Shown here one piece after another: positions 11,881-25,751 of a stretch of 64,000 bases of DNA. The DNA is from Trochalopteron elliotii (Eukaryota; Chordata; Aves; Passeriformes; Leiothrichidae): positions 356,567 to 420,566 of the forward strand of contig JANPWX010000151.1 in the NCBI GenBank assembly GCA_024734555.1, given 5' to 3'. The first letter of the stretch is position 1; each line of letters begins with the position of its first letter. The translations under genes were made by a program, and so were the position numbers. The notes beneath the pieces were generated by a model. That model was not told the DNA's origin. It did not search any database and saw nothing but the letters and a program-made list of their open reading frames with translations.

Positions 11881-14800
11881 AAACCTAAATATTGTCACAC
11901 AGGTGGTGCACTTTGCATCACACCTCAATATTAGACAAACCTGGAGTCTGCACACTGCTGTACCCTGCAGCCAGTGCAGGATTTTCTCTACCCTGCTACT
12001 CTCAGCAGTGCAGAACCTGTCCAGTTCTAGGTGCCTCATGAACACCCCAGGATTTTATTCCTCATTAAATAATTTCCCCAGTGACAAACATTTTATGTCC
12101 TCCATTACAACAGGGTCAGAGGAGATGACTGTAATGATCCTTCCTGACTTGAAAAATATGATCTTGTTGACCATTAAATTAAGAATCTTTCCCTGGTGCT
12201 TAGTGGATTTTTATTTCCTCTTGAGCTAAAACTCTGCTATAATCCTGATCCTCTCCTCTGGGGCACTTCCCTTTTTCTTAGTAGTGTTTTTATTCTTTAT
12301 ATCTGCTTATTCCTATATACTAACCACACTCTTCATTTGATGAGGCAGATGATCTTCTTAACTCTGTTCTGAAATCTTTTTTAAGATTTAATATTAAGTA
12401 TCTGAGGAAAAAAAAATTCTATCACTTTCTGTATTGGTTTTATTTAACATATAATTTTATGGCACTAGGTTGAAAGCATTCACCCAGTCAATGTTTGGAC
12501 AGTGCTGCAGGGATTTTAATGAGAGCATCCAAATTTTATGCTTTTGATCTCATTAAAATGAGCAGCACAATTTGTGCAGCAGTGGCTTATTTGCAAGAGC
12601 AGGGATTATTAACAGGAGGACACAGGAGAGCAGAATACAGATGCAATTTTTTCACATGGAGATCAGAACAAAAATGCAGAGCTTTCCAGTGACCCGTGCT
12701 AACAGGAATATTTTTACCTCTGAACAAGGTGTAAGATTTGAAAACACACTCTCAAATAAAGAGCTTGCACAGGAGAGATCTGCAGAGGAAATGCAGAGAG
12801 ATCAAAGAGGAAATGTAGAAAGAAAAAAGAAAAATTTAGAAAGACAAACCTTAAGCTAATGCTCTTGGAAGATGAAAAAGCAAAGTCACAAAAGGTGAGC
12901 TTTAGTTACAGCTCTTCAAAACTAGATGAAAATTTCAAGGGGTTATTTGCAAAGCTAATAAAGAACATTAGTTATGGAAAAATTAAAGATTAATTCAAGG
13001 CTTCACAAAGTGCCAGACTAAATAACCTTGTGCTGTGTCCTGAACAAATGTTGTGGCCCTCACAGGGAGAAGGAGGTTGATCTATGAAAATAAATGAAAA
13101 AGGCTGTGTTTGTTTCTGTGGGCTTTGGAGCAGGGCCAGGCGTGCCATGGACTGTGCCCACTCTGCCTTCTCCCAGGGAGGAAGGTGGATGTCTGGGGTG
13201 GCCCCACAACCAGTGCTAGCAGAAATATAATATAATGAACTGAAAGACAAAACACAGTTTAAAAGCAAGCACTGTGAGGGCAAAACCATAGACCCAGGAA
13301 AAGTGTGGTGTGATATTTCCTCAGCCATGGGTGCTGCATCGTTTCTCATTCAAAATCTGGAGCACTTCCTGCAAATCCTCTAAAAACACATCATCTGAAG
13401 AAGTTAAGAGTCACACGTTTTTCCCACCCCTGCCTTGCAACAGCACTGGACTTTATCCAGCACAGCACCAACATGGCCTTGCAGCAGCATGGATTTGACA
13501 CACTGAGGGCACACTGAATAAAACCACAAGGGAACTGATACCAAGGGGATCTAACCCAGGAATCCAACCCAAACCATTCCAGCTCAATCTAGACCCTGAC
13601 TCCTCAGACCAAGGACTCTTCCTGCTGTCTGAATGATTCAAACTGCTCCTTATCAGCATGTTTTATATTTTTCAGCCACATAAATACAGGCTTACCACAA
13701 CTTTCTGTCTTCATCTCCTAGATACAAGCACTCAGTAGAAGGCTTCTTATCACAGGACAGCAAGAAAACGCCCACAAGCCACGAGATTTTCTGTTCAATA
13801 GCAATGTGGTACTTCTACGTGAGCCTGGCTTGGGCTGCTCAGAGGAGCAAAAAGAAAAAAAGGGGTGGTTTGCTAAGAGCTTTGGTAGTTAAAATAATGA
13901 GGAGACAATGGTAATGACTAGCACACAACATATGAGGATCATGTCTAATAACAGGAGCTGTTTAGCTGTGCTGCCTCTGAATGCTGACCTGAGTGAAGTC
14001 AGTGGGGCTTCTGCATTTCTTTGACAGGGATGAGTGTCATCTGCCCGGATAAGCCTCATTTTTCAGCTGAGGCTTCACTGAAAACAAAACTTCTGAATGT
14101 AGCCTTAAGTAGTGTTAGGGTAGTACCAGCACCTAAGTTTCTTAGGACATTACTTAAGTTTAACTCTTCAGACTTGACATTTCCATGCTGGATGTCTGCT
14201 CCAGGCTGTTTTTTGGGTGTTTTTTTTTGTTTTTTACTGGGAGATGTCTGCAGAAGCAATACAGACATTTCCAAGAACAAGGTTAGGAAAACAAAAAGTA
14301 GCTGTGTGTCTGTGTTAAAAAATATTCTTGCAGCAGCTTTACCCAGGTGTTCCAGTATTATCAGCCCCCAAAGCAGGATCACAAAACATGACAAGAGTGG
14401 GCTCAGGATGTCAGCAAGAGTGTTTCTTTTTGCCTCTGAAGGTATACCTGTATTTGAAAGCAAACCAATGCCTCTGGAAGTTCCAAGCTGTGTGTCACAT
14501 GTTGGAGGTAGAAGTTAAATTTTCCTCACGAGTTTATCCTTATGGAAGACATTCCAGCCCTAGATATTTTTCAAGAAGCTGTGTAGGGAAAAGAAATTGG
14601 CACAGACCCTCTGAAGAAGTGATGAAGTACACGGGAGACAAGACCCCCAAGAAATGAAGAGCAAACAGCAATTTAGGATTAAGTTTGCCTTTCCATTAGC
14701 TTATCTGAAACAGATTTGTCTTGGGAAGCAGCTCTGGAAGCTAAAAAAATGCAGCTCCCAGCATCAGAGATTACTGGCAAAGTCTTTGTTGCTTTACCTC

Positions 14801-15149
14801 ATCTCTGCACATCACTGTGAAAATTTCTCTCCTCCGTGCTTGGGCTTTGATGGAGCTTTTTACACTCTGTATCTTTTCTCTATCCAGAGCAACTAGAATT
14901 AAGGGTACCATCGGGGTATCACTTATTTTTCTGTTTTATCTACTGTCCTACACAGAAGCCATTCCAGAAGAGCTATTTTTTCATCCACTTCAATTGAAGG
15001 TCAGTTGCTTGCAGCTTCTTGATTTTTAATATTTTTTGGCTTTTTAGTGCCAGGCTGGAACAGTTCAAGTGTTCAAGTGAGGACAGTGAGCAGCTTAAGA
15101 AGCAATTATAATACTCTGAAAATAAACCCTGCAGCAGTAGGCCCAGAAA
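11881..15149. other. Intronic DNA, nothing firm recognised
   Basis: No gene was recognised. A 165-codon frame at 14021-14518 has a 135-codon frame opposite it and no recognisable domain, so both are taken as chance. A short CR1-like word lies near 13562-13582 but is too short to call. Confidence 0.55.
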
Positions 15150-15930
15150 CCACTGTCAGCGCCTCACGTTAATTTTGGGCGTTCACCTTACTTCTAGATG
15201 TTTGTCTTAGCTAAATGCTTTTAAGACTCTTTAAACAATTAGTAATCCAAGTGCCTTCCCGAGGTTTAGCACTTGCAGGGCAGTGAGGGAGCCTTTGTTT
15301 ATGGCCAGACTCCAACTCAGGCTGCCCCAAGCCATGAGCGCGGGGCCCTCACGCACTGGCATTTCCATCAGCCCAGCAGGACACTGCTGTTTGGCTTTGC
15401 TGGAACTTTACAGCCTGTTTTACTGCCAGCCAGGCCAGCAGTGTGATGAATCTTTCAAATAAATCTCCTCTGATGGATTTGCTGGCGCCTCACTCAGATT
15501 AGGGGTGAAAAGGATCTCGCTGTCAAAGCTCGGCACATTTACCACCAACACAGGCCCCATTTACCACCATTAGTGCAGCTTTGACTGGGAAATTCACATT
15601 AAAAAATGCATTTACTCTGTGGGGACACAGCATAGGAGAGTGTTGTGTGTGTGCAGTGAATGACACAACGCTGACATGAGTTTTTTGTTTGGTATTACCC
15701 AAAGTCAGAGCCTTATACACAACTTGATGATTGTCACTTCTGCCGTGCTTTCCCCACAATGCAACAAGTGAATAAATGACTGCTCTGGAGTTTGTCTGCT
15801 GCTGAAACAAGCTGTGGGGGAAGTAATTAATTTAAGGGCGACTTCAATTTCATCTTCACTCAGAGAGTGAGTTTAATGCGATTTTTCTTTATAAAGTAAC
15901 TTCCTCTGCCCTTCGCTCTGGTTCCCTCCA
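15150..15930. promoter_or_regulatory. CpG-retaining block, candidate intronic regulatory element
   Basis: About fifteen CpG dinucleotides fall in ~780 bp (for example around 15159, 15260, 15339-15341, 15485, 15730, 15880), far denser than the neighbouring intron. Retained CpGs in an otherwise depleted intron often mark unmethylated regulatory DNA. Homeodomain-type TAATTA words occur nearby (about 15824). No exon or known repeat was recognised here. Function is inferred. Confidence 0.35.
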
Positions 15931-18369
15931 CTTTCTGCTGCAGTGCTGCAATCCTGGAGCAAACTGTTTGGCATTTTTCACCTTGTCCAAAACTGCCCTG
16001 ATGAAAAATTTGTGATTCCAGTGAGAATAAGGCCAATTTCAACTTTGCAGAATCCTAAAACCCTGGGAGTATGTCCACATTTGGACTTTGGTTTGTGCAT
16101 TACTAAGAAAAAAGAAGGAAAAAAACCCAAGCCTGGGCTGGTTTGTCGTTCTTGATCCTGTATGTCATGATGTCCCCATTAAACTGCACCTTGTTTGCTT
16201 AAGGCCTAAGTCCTGTGGAACTGAAAGCTTTTAAAACCCATTTGCAGGGCAGCATCACCAGCCCATGTGAGTGTTAAGTTAATAATTCTGACTGTAGCCT
16301 GCTGCATCTGCTGGGTGAAACAAAACACCCCTGCAGCATTTGTCCCTGTTCACAGGAGCTGAAGGGTCTGAGATTCCCTGGGTCTTTCCTAGGCTTTCCC
16401 TGTGCTGTTACAAAGGGGATTTTTGATGGATTGCCACTGCCTCCCCTTAGGATCTCTTTATTCCCTGTTCCCTTCAAGTTATCCCTTTACTGAGGAACAG
16501 TGGGAAGGGGATCTTACAGCCCTGCTGCCATTCCTGGGGACACATCCTTCAAGCCTTTGTGTCAGACTTTTCCTGCTCAAACCTTTCCTTTGCTCACTGC
16601 TTTGCATTGATTCATCATTTCCCCTGTGGCTTGCAGGGCCATGAAATTAGTATTTATATTAATTTTACACCTATAGCAAGTGATAGAAGTCTGATCTTTA
16701 GCAAATATACAGGAGATGTCTACAGATTTAGAATGTCACGTTGTTTTTCTTTATGGAAGCTTTCCCTCAACATATTTCCATATTTTTGTATATGAAAAAA
16801 AAGAAACCCAGGTGATTTTGAGAAGAGCTTGAGCCTTTTTGAGCAGTGGGCTTAACAATCTGTTCACAAAGGAAAAAAGTTAACTGCTTTACTAGTTTGA
16901 TACAGAGTATTTAGTAATTTTCATCCTGTGATATAGGCAGAGAGCACCTCCCTGCATTTTAGAATCTCCTAGGGAATCATAATCTGATTTGTGGTGTCAT
17001 TCATACCAATTATCCTGAATGTTCCAAGTTACTCCCAGTGAACTTTAGCTGCTAAAGAGAACAGTTTTAATATGAATACAAGTGCAAGGATCACATTCAT
17101 GTGCACAGAGCAAATGAGTGACAGTTCTGAATTCCATGTGTGTCTACACCAATAGTTAATTAGCAGCCAGAAAAAAAAAGCATACATTTCAATATTTAAC
17201 TTTGGAGTCAGACTGGTGTAAAGGTCTGGAGAAACATTACAATGTTCTCCAGTAATTGTGTCTCAGAATGAACCACAGTGAGCTGTCATTGACAGCAAGA
17301 GACTTTAGTCCTGCTTTTCCAGCATCTCTGCTTAATTCTGCTGGTATTTATTGTATAAACTTTAAAAATCTCCAATCAGTTTGAAGTTATTTACCACCTT
17401 ATGCTGAGACACAAGGAGAAGGTTTTATGATTAAAGTCATTGTCTTGTGGCAGCTATACAGGTGCAAAGTGTGGATGACAGAGAAAATCTGCTGGGAATA
17501 GAGTAAAAGAAGGGGAAGATGGAAAGGGATTCCTGCACTCCTATTTCAGCTATTAACATTTTTCTGTTTGTGTGTGAGGTTTCAGAACACACCTGCATAA
17601 CATCTTCAAACTTCTCTGCATAGTCTCAGTGGCTGAGCACACACCTCCATGGGCTTTCAAACAAAGCTGAGATTCTCACAGTGTCTGCTGCCATCAGTCA
17701 GGGCTGCAGAAAAGGCAGCAAGAGTCAAAAAACATTGCAGTAAAGTAATTAGAAATGACAATACTTTTGTGACTAAACAGGACTGCATGTGGCTCTCAGC
17801 CATCTGGATGATTTTATGTGCACTCAGCTCCATAAATCAAAAAGCTTCCTGAGTTAACCTGTTCCAAAAGTCTCCATCAAGGAAAACCAGCCAAGCAGCA
17901 CTTGAACTCTCAGCACAGGTATTAAAAACAAACAAACAAACAAAACTGGCACAAAAATTACTGTTTTTCTGCTCTGGGACTCCTTTTACCACAGTCACAG
18001 CACTATGGGTTAGTTCCTCTTAGGGCTAAACAGATGAATTGTCTCTTAAAGTCTGTCATCTCAAAACTCCTGCAACAGGTTGACCACACAAACCAAAGCC
18101 AGTGAAGTGGAGAGCAAATTCTGGGCAGTTACATTTCATTTTACTGTGATCCTTAAGTTACTGGCTTGTGTTTCATTCTGCTTCTGCCTGGCTGCTTTCT
18201 TTTGCAAGAGCACTTTATGTGGAAGGCACAGTTCTGTGCTGCCTGGGCCATCCATAAGGTGTTCTTTTGCTTTGGAAACAAGGGCATTCAACCCTTATAA
18301 AAGAAGATAACACACAAACATGCTTATTCAGAAATCTAATAATATTTCAAGTTAGAGATATTCAAAGTG
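15931..18369. other. Intronic DNA, nothing recognised
   Basis: This is A/T-rich sequence with a short (CAAA)n run near 17928-17944. No gene or mobile-element body was seen. Confidence 0.6.
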
Positions 18370-18495
18370 TTGCAGGTTTGTGGGTTTGGCGTTTTTTAAA
18401 AATTTTTTTGCTTGTTTGGGTTTTTTTGTGTTGGTTTTTTGCGTTCATTGTGGAGGGTTTTTTGGGTTTTGTTTCTCTGTTTTTTTTTAATAGTC
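18370..18495. repeat. T/G-rich low-complexity tract
   Basis: Runs of T broken by GGG, GGTTT and GTT dominate; A and C are scarce. It is the complement-strand counterpart of the A/C-rich tracts at 24165, 32152 and 63714. Confidence 0.7.
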
Positions 18496-18950
18496 ACCCA
18501 GATTCCTAAGTAAAAAAACCCCTTATCTGTCTGTGGCCAAGCAGCAGAAATATTTGCCTCACTGTAAACAAATTCTTCAGCTACACCACTGTGCTTTAAA
18601 ACATCCTTATCAAAACCCCTGTAGAACCAGAGTGTTCTTCAAAGGAGCTCTACCAACCTGAATCAATAATTTTAAGTCCTTCAGTTAAAAGAGACATTAA
18701 GTCACTGAAGGAGGAGGTGTGCAGCCACTTGTGCCCAAGCCCAGGGTGGTTTACTCTGAGGATTTGAGCTGTAGGACATCCTTTGCCTGTGTCCCTGTGT
18801 GCCAGGAGATTATCCAGACTGAGTGCAGTCATCCACTTTCTAAGTTCCATGATGCTTTATGCAGAGCAATCCTAGTTTTAGTGCAAGTAGTCCCACATCT
18901 CCCAACAGGGGCTGCAAACTGGGGGAATAGAAATCTGAGAAATTAGAAAT

Positions 18951-18994
18951 GAAATAGAATAGAAATAGAATAGAAATAGAATAGAAATAGAATA
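18951..18994. repeat. 11-bp tandem repeat, 4 copies
   Basis: Four identical units GAAATAGAATA start at 18951, 18962, 18973 and 18984, followed by a partial unit. Related words (AGAAATGAAATAG) precede the array, suggesting it grew from local A/G-rich sequence. Confidence 0.9.
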
Positions 18995-21900
18995 GAAGTC
19001 TGAGGGTTCTCCCACTCCTTGTGTGGTCTTGGCAAGCCACAATCCTTCTCTGCCTCAATTTATTCCTGTCCCTGAAGAGCACAGTACCTTTTAATTTCCT
19101 GCTTCCTCCTAAATTATGGCAGGACCCAGCAAAGCCCCAGCAGAGATTAGAGGGTTCTCTGCACTGTTTGCTAGAAGGCAAGCAGAGGATGTGCAGAAAT
19201 CAGCTGATGTTTGTATAGCAGTGAGTGCCTTGTTTGCAGTGCACCATATGGATTTTACGTCTGGCATAATCCTACAAGCAGATGCCTGAAGAAGCAACTG
19301 CTCATCTGAAGTTTTTTACTGGGGGAACCTCCTATTTCCCTGATGCCACAACCTCCTCCTTCCCTAACACATGGGAGTTAAAAGTAGTTATGACTCAGAG
19401 GAAGTGTTTTCTGCTTAAATTTAAAGAGCTTTCCTTGAATGTCCCTTCTGTGAGGAGTTTTCTTTGTCACGTTTCTTAGAAACCTCTTGCAGAGTTTCCA
19501 TGCTTCTATAAGACTGTGTTTTATATGTAGCAGGAAGCCATTTGCTTGTACTAATGTTTTGATTTTGGGGGACAGGTTTGCTGATCATCAGGCTTCAAAT
19601 AAAATCTTTAATAGCCCAGCAGAACAGTTTCGCTCTCCCACTTTTCTCTCTGCCAGAAGCACTGAGGAAGATGCAAGGCAGCCCTCATGGGAGGCAAACT
19701 TTTCTTTATTTGGGAAAGCCAACCCAAACAGCAGCTTAGGATGAAGTAAATGATGTAGTGCCTACCTGAATTAGTTTGGGATAACCTGTGTCTTATGATG
19801 TAGTTGTCATTAAGGAGAAGATGTCTTTGAAAACCAACCACTTGAATTCACATTTTGTATCTGTCAGAGATTTCTTGTACAACCTTAGGTCAGCCACTTC
19901 AATTCTAATGTAACTATTAGACTAGAAGTTTATTTCAGAAAACCCTGGGGGAAATAAATGCTTTTAGACCTTTAAATAGTTGAATACCACATCAGTGGGA
20001 GGCTCCACACACCAGCATGTCAGTTTGTGCTGTGATTGTGTAAAAATGGTTGGGAGTAGATGAGATTTCTTTTGTGGCTGCCCCCTTGGCCTCCACATTA
20101 GTTTTTCTCTTAATCTGTTTTAATGTCAAAATAAATTTCTTGTGAAAGAAAGAGACCATAAAGATCATGTCTGAGAAAAACATTTGGGGGGTGTGAATAT
20201 GTGTAATGCCCATTTCCCGGGGGAGAAAAAGCCATCAATAAGAATATTTTAAGCTGAGGAGTTTGTATCTTCACCTGAGCATTCCCCATCTTGTCCTAAC
20301 ATCTCTAGCAATATCTTCAAAGTCCAGTGTCTTCTCCATCCAACAGAACCTGTTCTCTGTGTGGAATCTCCAGGACATGAGGATTCAAGGATCCCTCAGC
20401 TCTGGGTGCTCCTGCTTGGATCAAGCAGAGTCCACTACTCAGATGCCTTCACTCTGTCCCACAGGACATATCCCTGTGCTCCTGCATTTCCTCCCATCTC
20501 ACTGGTGAGGCATTTAAACACCACCCTCAGCTCTCCAAACTTTTGGTGCCTGACCCAGGAATGCACCAGGACCCTTCTGAAAAGCACAAAGCACATTGTC
20601 TTCCAGCAGAAGTAGAAGAAAATTCTGCTCTTTGTGTGGTGAGGGGCAGGCTCATACTCTTGCTTTAAAAGGACTGGAGGTTATAAAATGTTTCTTCATG
20701 GAATGTAGGAGACTCAGCAAGTTGGTTCAAAGAAAATGTTTTTCCTCTCAGTCCGTTTTAAACTCTCTCCCTGTGTTTTTCCCATTGGCACTGAAGCACT
20801 GATCTGAAATAGCTCTCCCCTGTAGGAACTTCTGTCCCAGAGAACATCTTCATGCAATATCCCAGTGGTACTTATTAGCCCTTAAATGTGTACCTGATGC
20901 CATTTTCCTGTGGAAACCAGGAGGGCTGGGACACTAAACCTGCCTGCAAGCATCATAGTGCAGAAAGAATTAAGGATGCAGTAAGAATTAAGGATGTTTC
21001 CTCTCAAGAACCAAGACTATAGACAGACACCCAGTCAGAAGTCAATCCAAAGCAAGAAATAAAAAGCATCCTACTTTCCCTGTAAGTGTGAAAATTTACT
21101 CCTAACAAAGACAGACACCCTGCTCCACACAGTTTAGTTAGGACAGCTTAAGACAGATGAGAAATTTAAATATCCTGCCTGTGCCAAAGGGCTTTCCTGC
21201 AGTATTTCTGCCTGCATACAAAGGGACTTTGCAGCTCTAGGTGTGTCAGAGAAGATGTGCAGAATTTGTTCTGCTAATGGGCAGAGATGAGCAAGCAGGG
21301 CCTTAGAAGTGCATTGAACCTAATTCACCTTCAGCACATTGTAAGACAGGCAGCTCTGAGGTGAGCACATCCTGCAAGGAGCTGTCCTGCAAAGAACATT
21401 CCCAGAGGACAGGGAAATTGCTCTGAAATAAGGAGAGACAGTGTTAACTTGAAGCATAATGAATACTCAGCATAGCTGTCCAGATTCCAAGCCTAGTATT
21501 TTATGATTTAGTTGAATTCCTTTTCAGGTATTTGCCCTTGCTCAAAAATGCAGCTCCAAGAGCTCAAACTGTCTATCTTTCATTTCCCACATCAGGGATT
21601 CAGAAATAAAACACAAGCTTGCAATATTGCCTGTGTGGTATCAAAAGGCTTTTGGAACTGTCTAACTGAAGTTTCACATCCTGGTTTTTAAGCCACCATC
21701 CTCACATTCCCTGTCTGAAGAGGCTTCAGTGCCTTACATAACTTTTCTTACAGATTCTGCAACAAGAGTCAAGAAAATGAGGCAAAGTTTTTGGTAGCTA
21801 GAACTCAGGAATATAGAATTGCACACTTAATTATTGCTTCAGGTAATGGCACCAAGATTTTAATGACTGACACTGAAACATGTAGAGACTGAACTCAGCA

Positions 21901-23422
21901 AAAGAGTTCCTTCCCTGAACCTGGTGAGAGATGGTTCTGTGTCAAAGACAAGGCAAAGGAGCATTGAACCTTCAGACCTCTCCCACCAACTTGCACCTTG
22001 TGCTGCCCTTCAGCTCCTCATTCCCTACCAAATACATTGAAGCTGTTTGTAGCACACCAGGTGTCCCATTGGGACAGGCTTTGTGTCTTCAGGGAGTTCA
22101 TTTGCTGCTAAATTCCAAGGGTTGTCCATATTTTCCAGGTAGCATGTGGTGTTCATGTGCAAGGATCAGAATATAGTGCCAGCAGATAGTTACTAGATCA
22201 CAGGCATACAAGGAAAGTGGGATTAGCAGATCCTGAACAAACTTGGGCTTGTTGTGTATCCCATAGAAACAGCATAACATTTTTCTTGGAGAAAGGCCAC
22301 TCACAAGTGAGTCAAGCCAGAAGTCTAGGCAAACAGCAAAGGAATCACTGACTAGTTCAGGCCCAAATGCTAAACCTTCACTCCAGAACATTTTCTACCT
22401 AGGAAGGTTTCTTGGTGCTTTCCACTGACTGCATCCAGGCACCACCTTTCTTTTCATGGCATCCAGTCATTCACATCCCTTTAAAACACAGTTTTTTCCT
22501 AGGACCTGCATGTTTTTAAGATCAGACAAGCCAAGGCCAGTTCCTGGTAAGGGCTGCAGCTCTTCACCTGGGAGTCTTCTTGCATTCCTTCACTTGCTGA
22601 GCTCCTAAACTCAGCTCCCCCCCAGCTCCCCTGTTAGTGGAGTTACCACTGGAGAGAAAGTCACATCAAGCCAGGCACAGACTGCACAAAGACTTGTAGG
22701 ACATGACTGTTCTCCCACCCCTGCATATTTCCCTTTCTGCTCATCATTTTCTGGCATATCTCTCTCCTCTGCCCTGCTTGGAACCTCCTTTTCATCCACC
22801 CTCACCTCTCACTTTCTAAGACTTCATTGGCACTTCCCCGGGCCCTGTCCAGCAGGCAGGAGCAGATGGCACAGCCTTGTTATCCCCAGAGAATGGAAAC
22901 AAAAAAAGTGTTGCCTTGGTAGATCAGTGCTGCATCTCTGATGCCTGCTGAAGTGTAGGCTGAAAATCTCATTCTCTGCATTGTGGTTCCCAGGAGGAAG
23001 CTGATTAGTTCAAAGTGGTTTTGCAACACAGCTCATGATTTCTGGACAAGCCCTTTCTCAGAGCAAGGAGCCCCATAACAGGGGAAACACTCCCACCAAG
23101 CACTTGGGGTGTGCAGGTGATCCACAGCATGTGAATGCACACATGAGCTACAATATAGGAAATAAAAAAATAAGATTACTTCTTTTCAGCTGAACCAAAG
23201 TAAGTTTAAAAAAGAAATCAAGTCAATTAAAAAAAAAAAAAAGCTGCTGAAGACCCATGTGCTCATAATCACACACCATAGTGAATTAGAAAAATTTAGA
23301 TTATCCCATTATTGACTCCCATATACAGAGATCAGCTTCTGTTTGCTATAACCCAGGTTGTGTGGCTGAAGCTGGATATAAGTTAGATCACATCAGATAT
23401 TTCCCATCCTTTGCAGTGCCCA
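18995..23422. other. Intronic DNA, nothing recognised
   Basis: This is unique-looking sequence. A 17-base duplication (AAGAATTAAGGATG words near 20967 and 20984) is the only local structure noted. No gene was recognised on either strand. Confidence 0.55.
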
Positions 23423-23478
23423 GAGTTGGACAAATAATCCTTGGGGGTCTCTTTCAACTGAGCATATTCTCTGATTGA
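23423..23478 (+). mobile_element. CR1-like LINE 3'-end fragment
   Basis: The stretch from GAGTTGGAC through CCTTGGGGGTCTC and TTTCAACTGAG to ATTCTCTGATT resembles the conserved 3' terminus of avian CR1 LINEs, which read in the same order and end in ATTCTRTGATT-type repeats. Only the terminal ~55 bp is recognisable; no reverse-transcriptase frame is attached. CR1 copies are usually 5'-truncated, so a short tail is expected. Confidence 0.55.
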
Positions 23479-25751
23479 GTGGTGGGGGTGAACCTTGTCA
23501 TAAATCGGATTCTCAGCTTGTTCTCCAAAGCCTGTAGGAAAGGCATTGTGAAACAAATCATAAAAGGCTCTTTGGAGCCTTGGGTATGAATAAAATAAGC
23601 TAGGAGCAGGGCTAGATAAAACATAGAAAATGCCTGACTCACGTGGTGGGAGGAGCCTTTGAAGTGGGGAAAAATCCCTCCAAAGATCTGCTCCCAAGCT
23701 GTTCAGACAGGATCCACATCAGCCTTGCCTGCTGGCATATAAAAGGAGGGCTGTGAGCAGGGGGTCTGACTGCCAGCTCTAACACATGGCCCTCACAGGG
23801 TGCTCTGAGCTGCTCTTCCATCTCCAGACAAGAAGCATGTGCTGAATTTAACACTTCTACCCTCAGCATGGGCACAGTTTGCATGTAGGAAGCAGTCAGT
23901 GTATAGGTCTGTTACAAAATTGACATTTTCTGCATAAAAGCCATATTTCAAGAGCAGGTTTTTTATTAAATTGAGTTCAGATGAGCTCCTTTGCTTCATT
24001 TAGACTAAATAGAGAAAGAGAAATACTTCTAGCCCAGAAACTGCCCATGGATCTCTAAATTTGAAAAGAGCACTTTATTCTCTACAGGTATTTCATGTTC
24101 ACATATATTTTGAGCTCCAGGACAAGCATGTAAAAAACATACAGCACCACTCACTTCTACTCCACAACAAAACAAACAAACAAAAAAAACCCCAACAAAA
24201 CCCAAAGAAAGAAAAATCAAGAGACCTCCAAGAAATCAAAATCAAAGTCACTGTCCTAACAAAAAGAAAAACACGGAGGCAGCTGGAGAACCTGAACTTG
24301 CTTAGTCGTGTTCTTGAGCACAGACCACTAATTAAAAACCAAAATTGGTGATATTTTATATTTTACCTCATCAGAAGGATGAACATAGGAGTGCTCACAG
24401 AAATGGGCTGGGAGCCTCACTGGCCACAGTTAAGGATTTATTAGAGCCACACTCCCACAAGATAAAATGGGACACACAAGTAATCCAGTGTTAATATTTG
24501 AAAGGGATAGGTGTGAATTAAAGCTCCAGAGTAGATTTTTCCAGACAAAGCATCTAATCACAAAGCTTTTATAGCACATCTGTGTGCAAGGCATTAGCAA
24601 GGAGCAGTTCCATGCCCAGGGACATAAAATGACCTGATGTCCTCTCCTAAACTCATTATTAACAGCACTATCTCCATTCCTCAAGTGGCTATCAAGCAGT
24701 GGGCATTCACAGCTCTCCCCTCTCCCATTTCCAGCTCCTGGACCCAGGATAAAACTCCCCAGTGAGACCAACAGCAGCAGATTTTTGGAGCTTCACAAAA
24801 GGCCCGTTATTTTCAGCACATCCTGTTTCCAGCTCCAAAAGTTAACCATAAACTCATTTTCTTGCTTAAATAAGTCATGGCTCATTTTTTTTGCCTCTGT
24901 TTAAAATTTTATGCAGGATGAAATGTTAAAGCTGACAAGCTTGAAATGAAATATCAGAACATTCCTTGACCTTGTCATCACCGTTCGCTTTTTGCTCTTC
25001 TGTGCAATGAAAATATTTGATTTGAAAAAACAGCATATTCCCATGAAACTTGTTGATTTTCATGAATTGGCATTTTCCAGAAGGGAAAAAATAAAAGGAA
25101 AATAGTTAGCTGGAAAATTTTCAAGTAGCTCTCTGCACAAGAAATGCAAAGCAGAAAAATTGGCCCAGCCAGTCCAATTTGAATTCTCCAAGAGCTTCTC
25201 ATTTGCTCCTTTGACTGAAGACAGAGCCTTCCGTGAATTCCCTCCTGTAAAAATAGTTCCCACTGCTTTTTGGGTTGCTTTACACTACCATAAATCCACA
25301 CATGTTACATTAATTGAACTGATTTAAGCAGTGGGTAGACATGAAAATCCCTATTAGGTATCCAGGCACAGAATCAGTGTTTGCTCCAGGAACATCCCCA
25401 GAGAGTTCCTGCTTTCTGTGCAGGGCTCTTACCTTTGTCGTGGTGCTCCTTCCCACCTCTCTGATGGTGCATCCCACTCCCCAAAAGTGGGATCCTTTCC
25501 AAGCTCAGGCTGCCCTGAGCAGCCCTGGGGCTTGCAGTCTAAAAGGAGTTGCTGAAATCAGCTCATCTCCATCACCCTGATTGCCCCCAGGTTACATTTC
25601 CCACCAGGGCTTGGTCTGGAGAGGGAGATGGAGAAAGAGCTGGCCCCAGGGCAAGGCAAGGTGACAGAACTCTCAGCAGGGGCTCTGCAGGCTCCTTGGC
25701 TGCTCTCTTGGCTTGGCAGGTTGCTCTGGAATGAAGCTGATGGAGGGAGAA
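23479..25751. other. Intronic DNA with an A/C-rich tract
   Basis: The main local structure is an A-rich/C-containing low-complexity stretch at about 24165-24215 with (CAAA) units and CCCC words. No gene was recognised. Confidence 0.55.

Noticed and set aside
13562..13582. CR1-like word CCAACCCAAACCATTCC
   Set aside because: It matches the kind of sequence near CR1 3' ends but is too short and has no supporting flank.
14021..14518. 165-codon frame with a 135-codon frame opposite
   Set aside because: Neither strand gives a recognisable protein; overlapping antisense frames are typical of stop-poor non-coding DNA.
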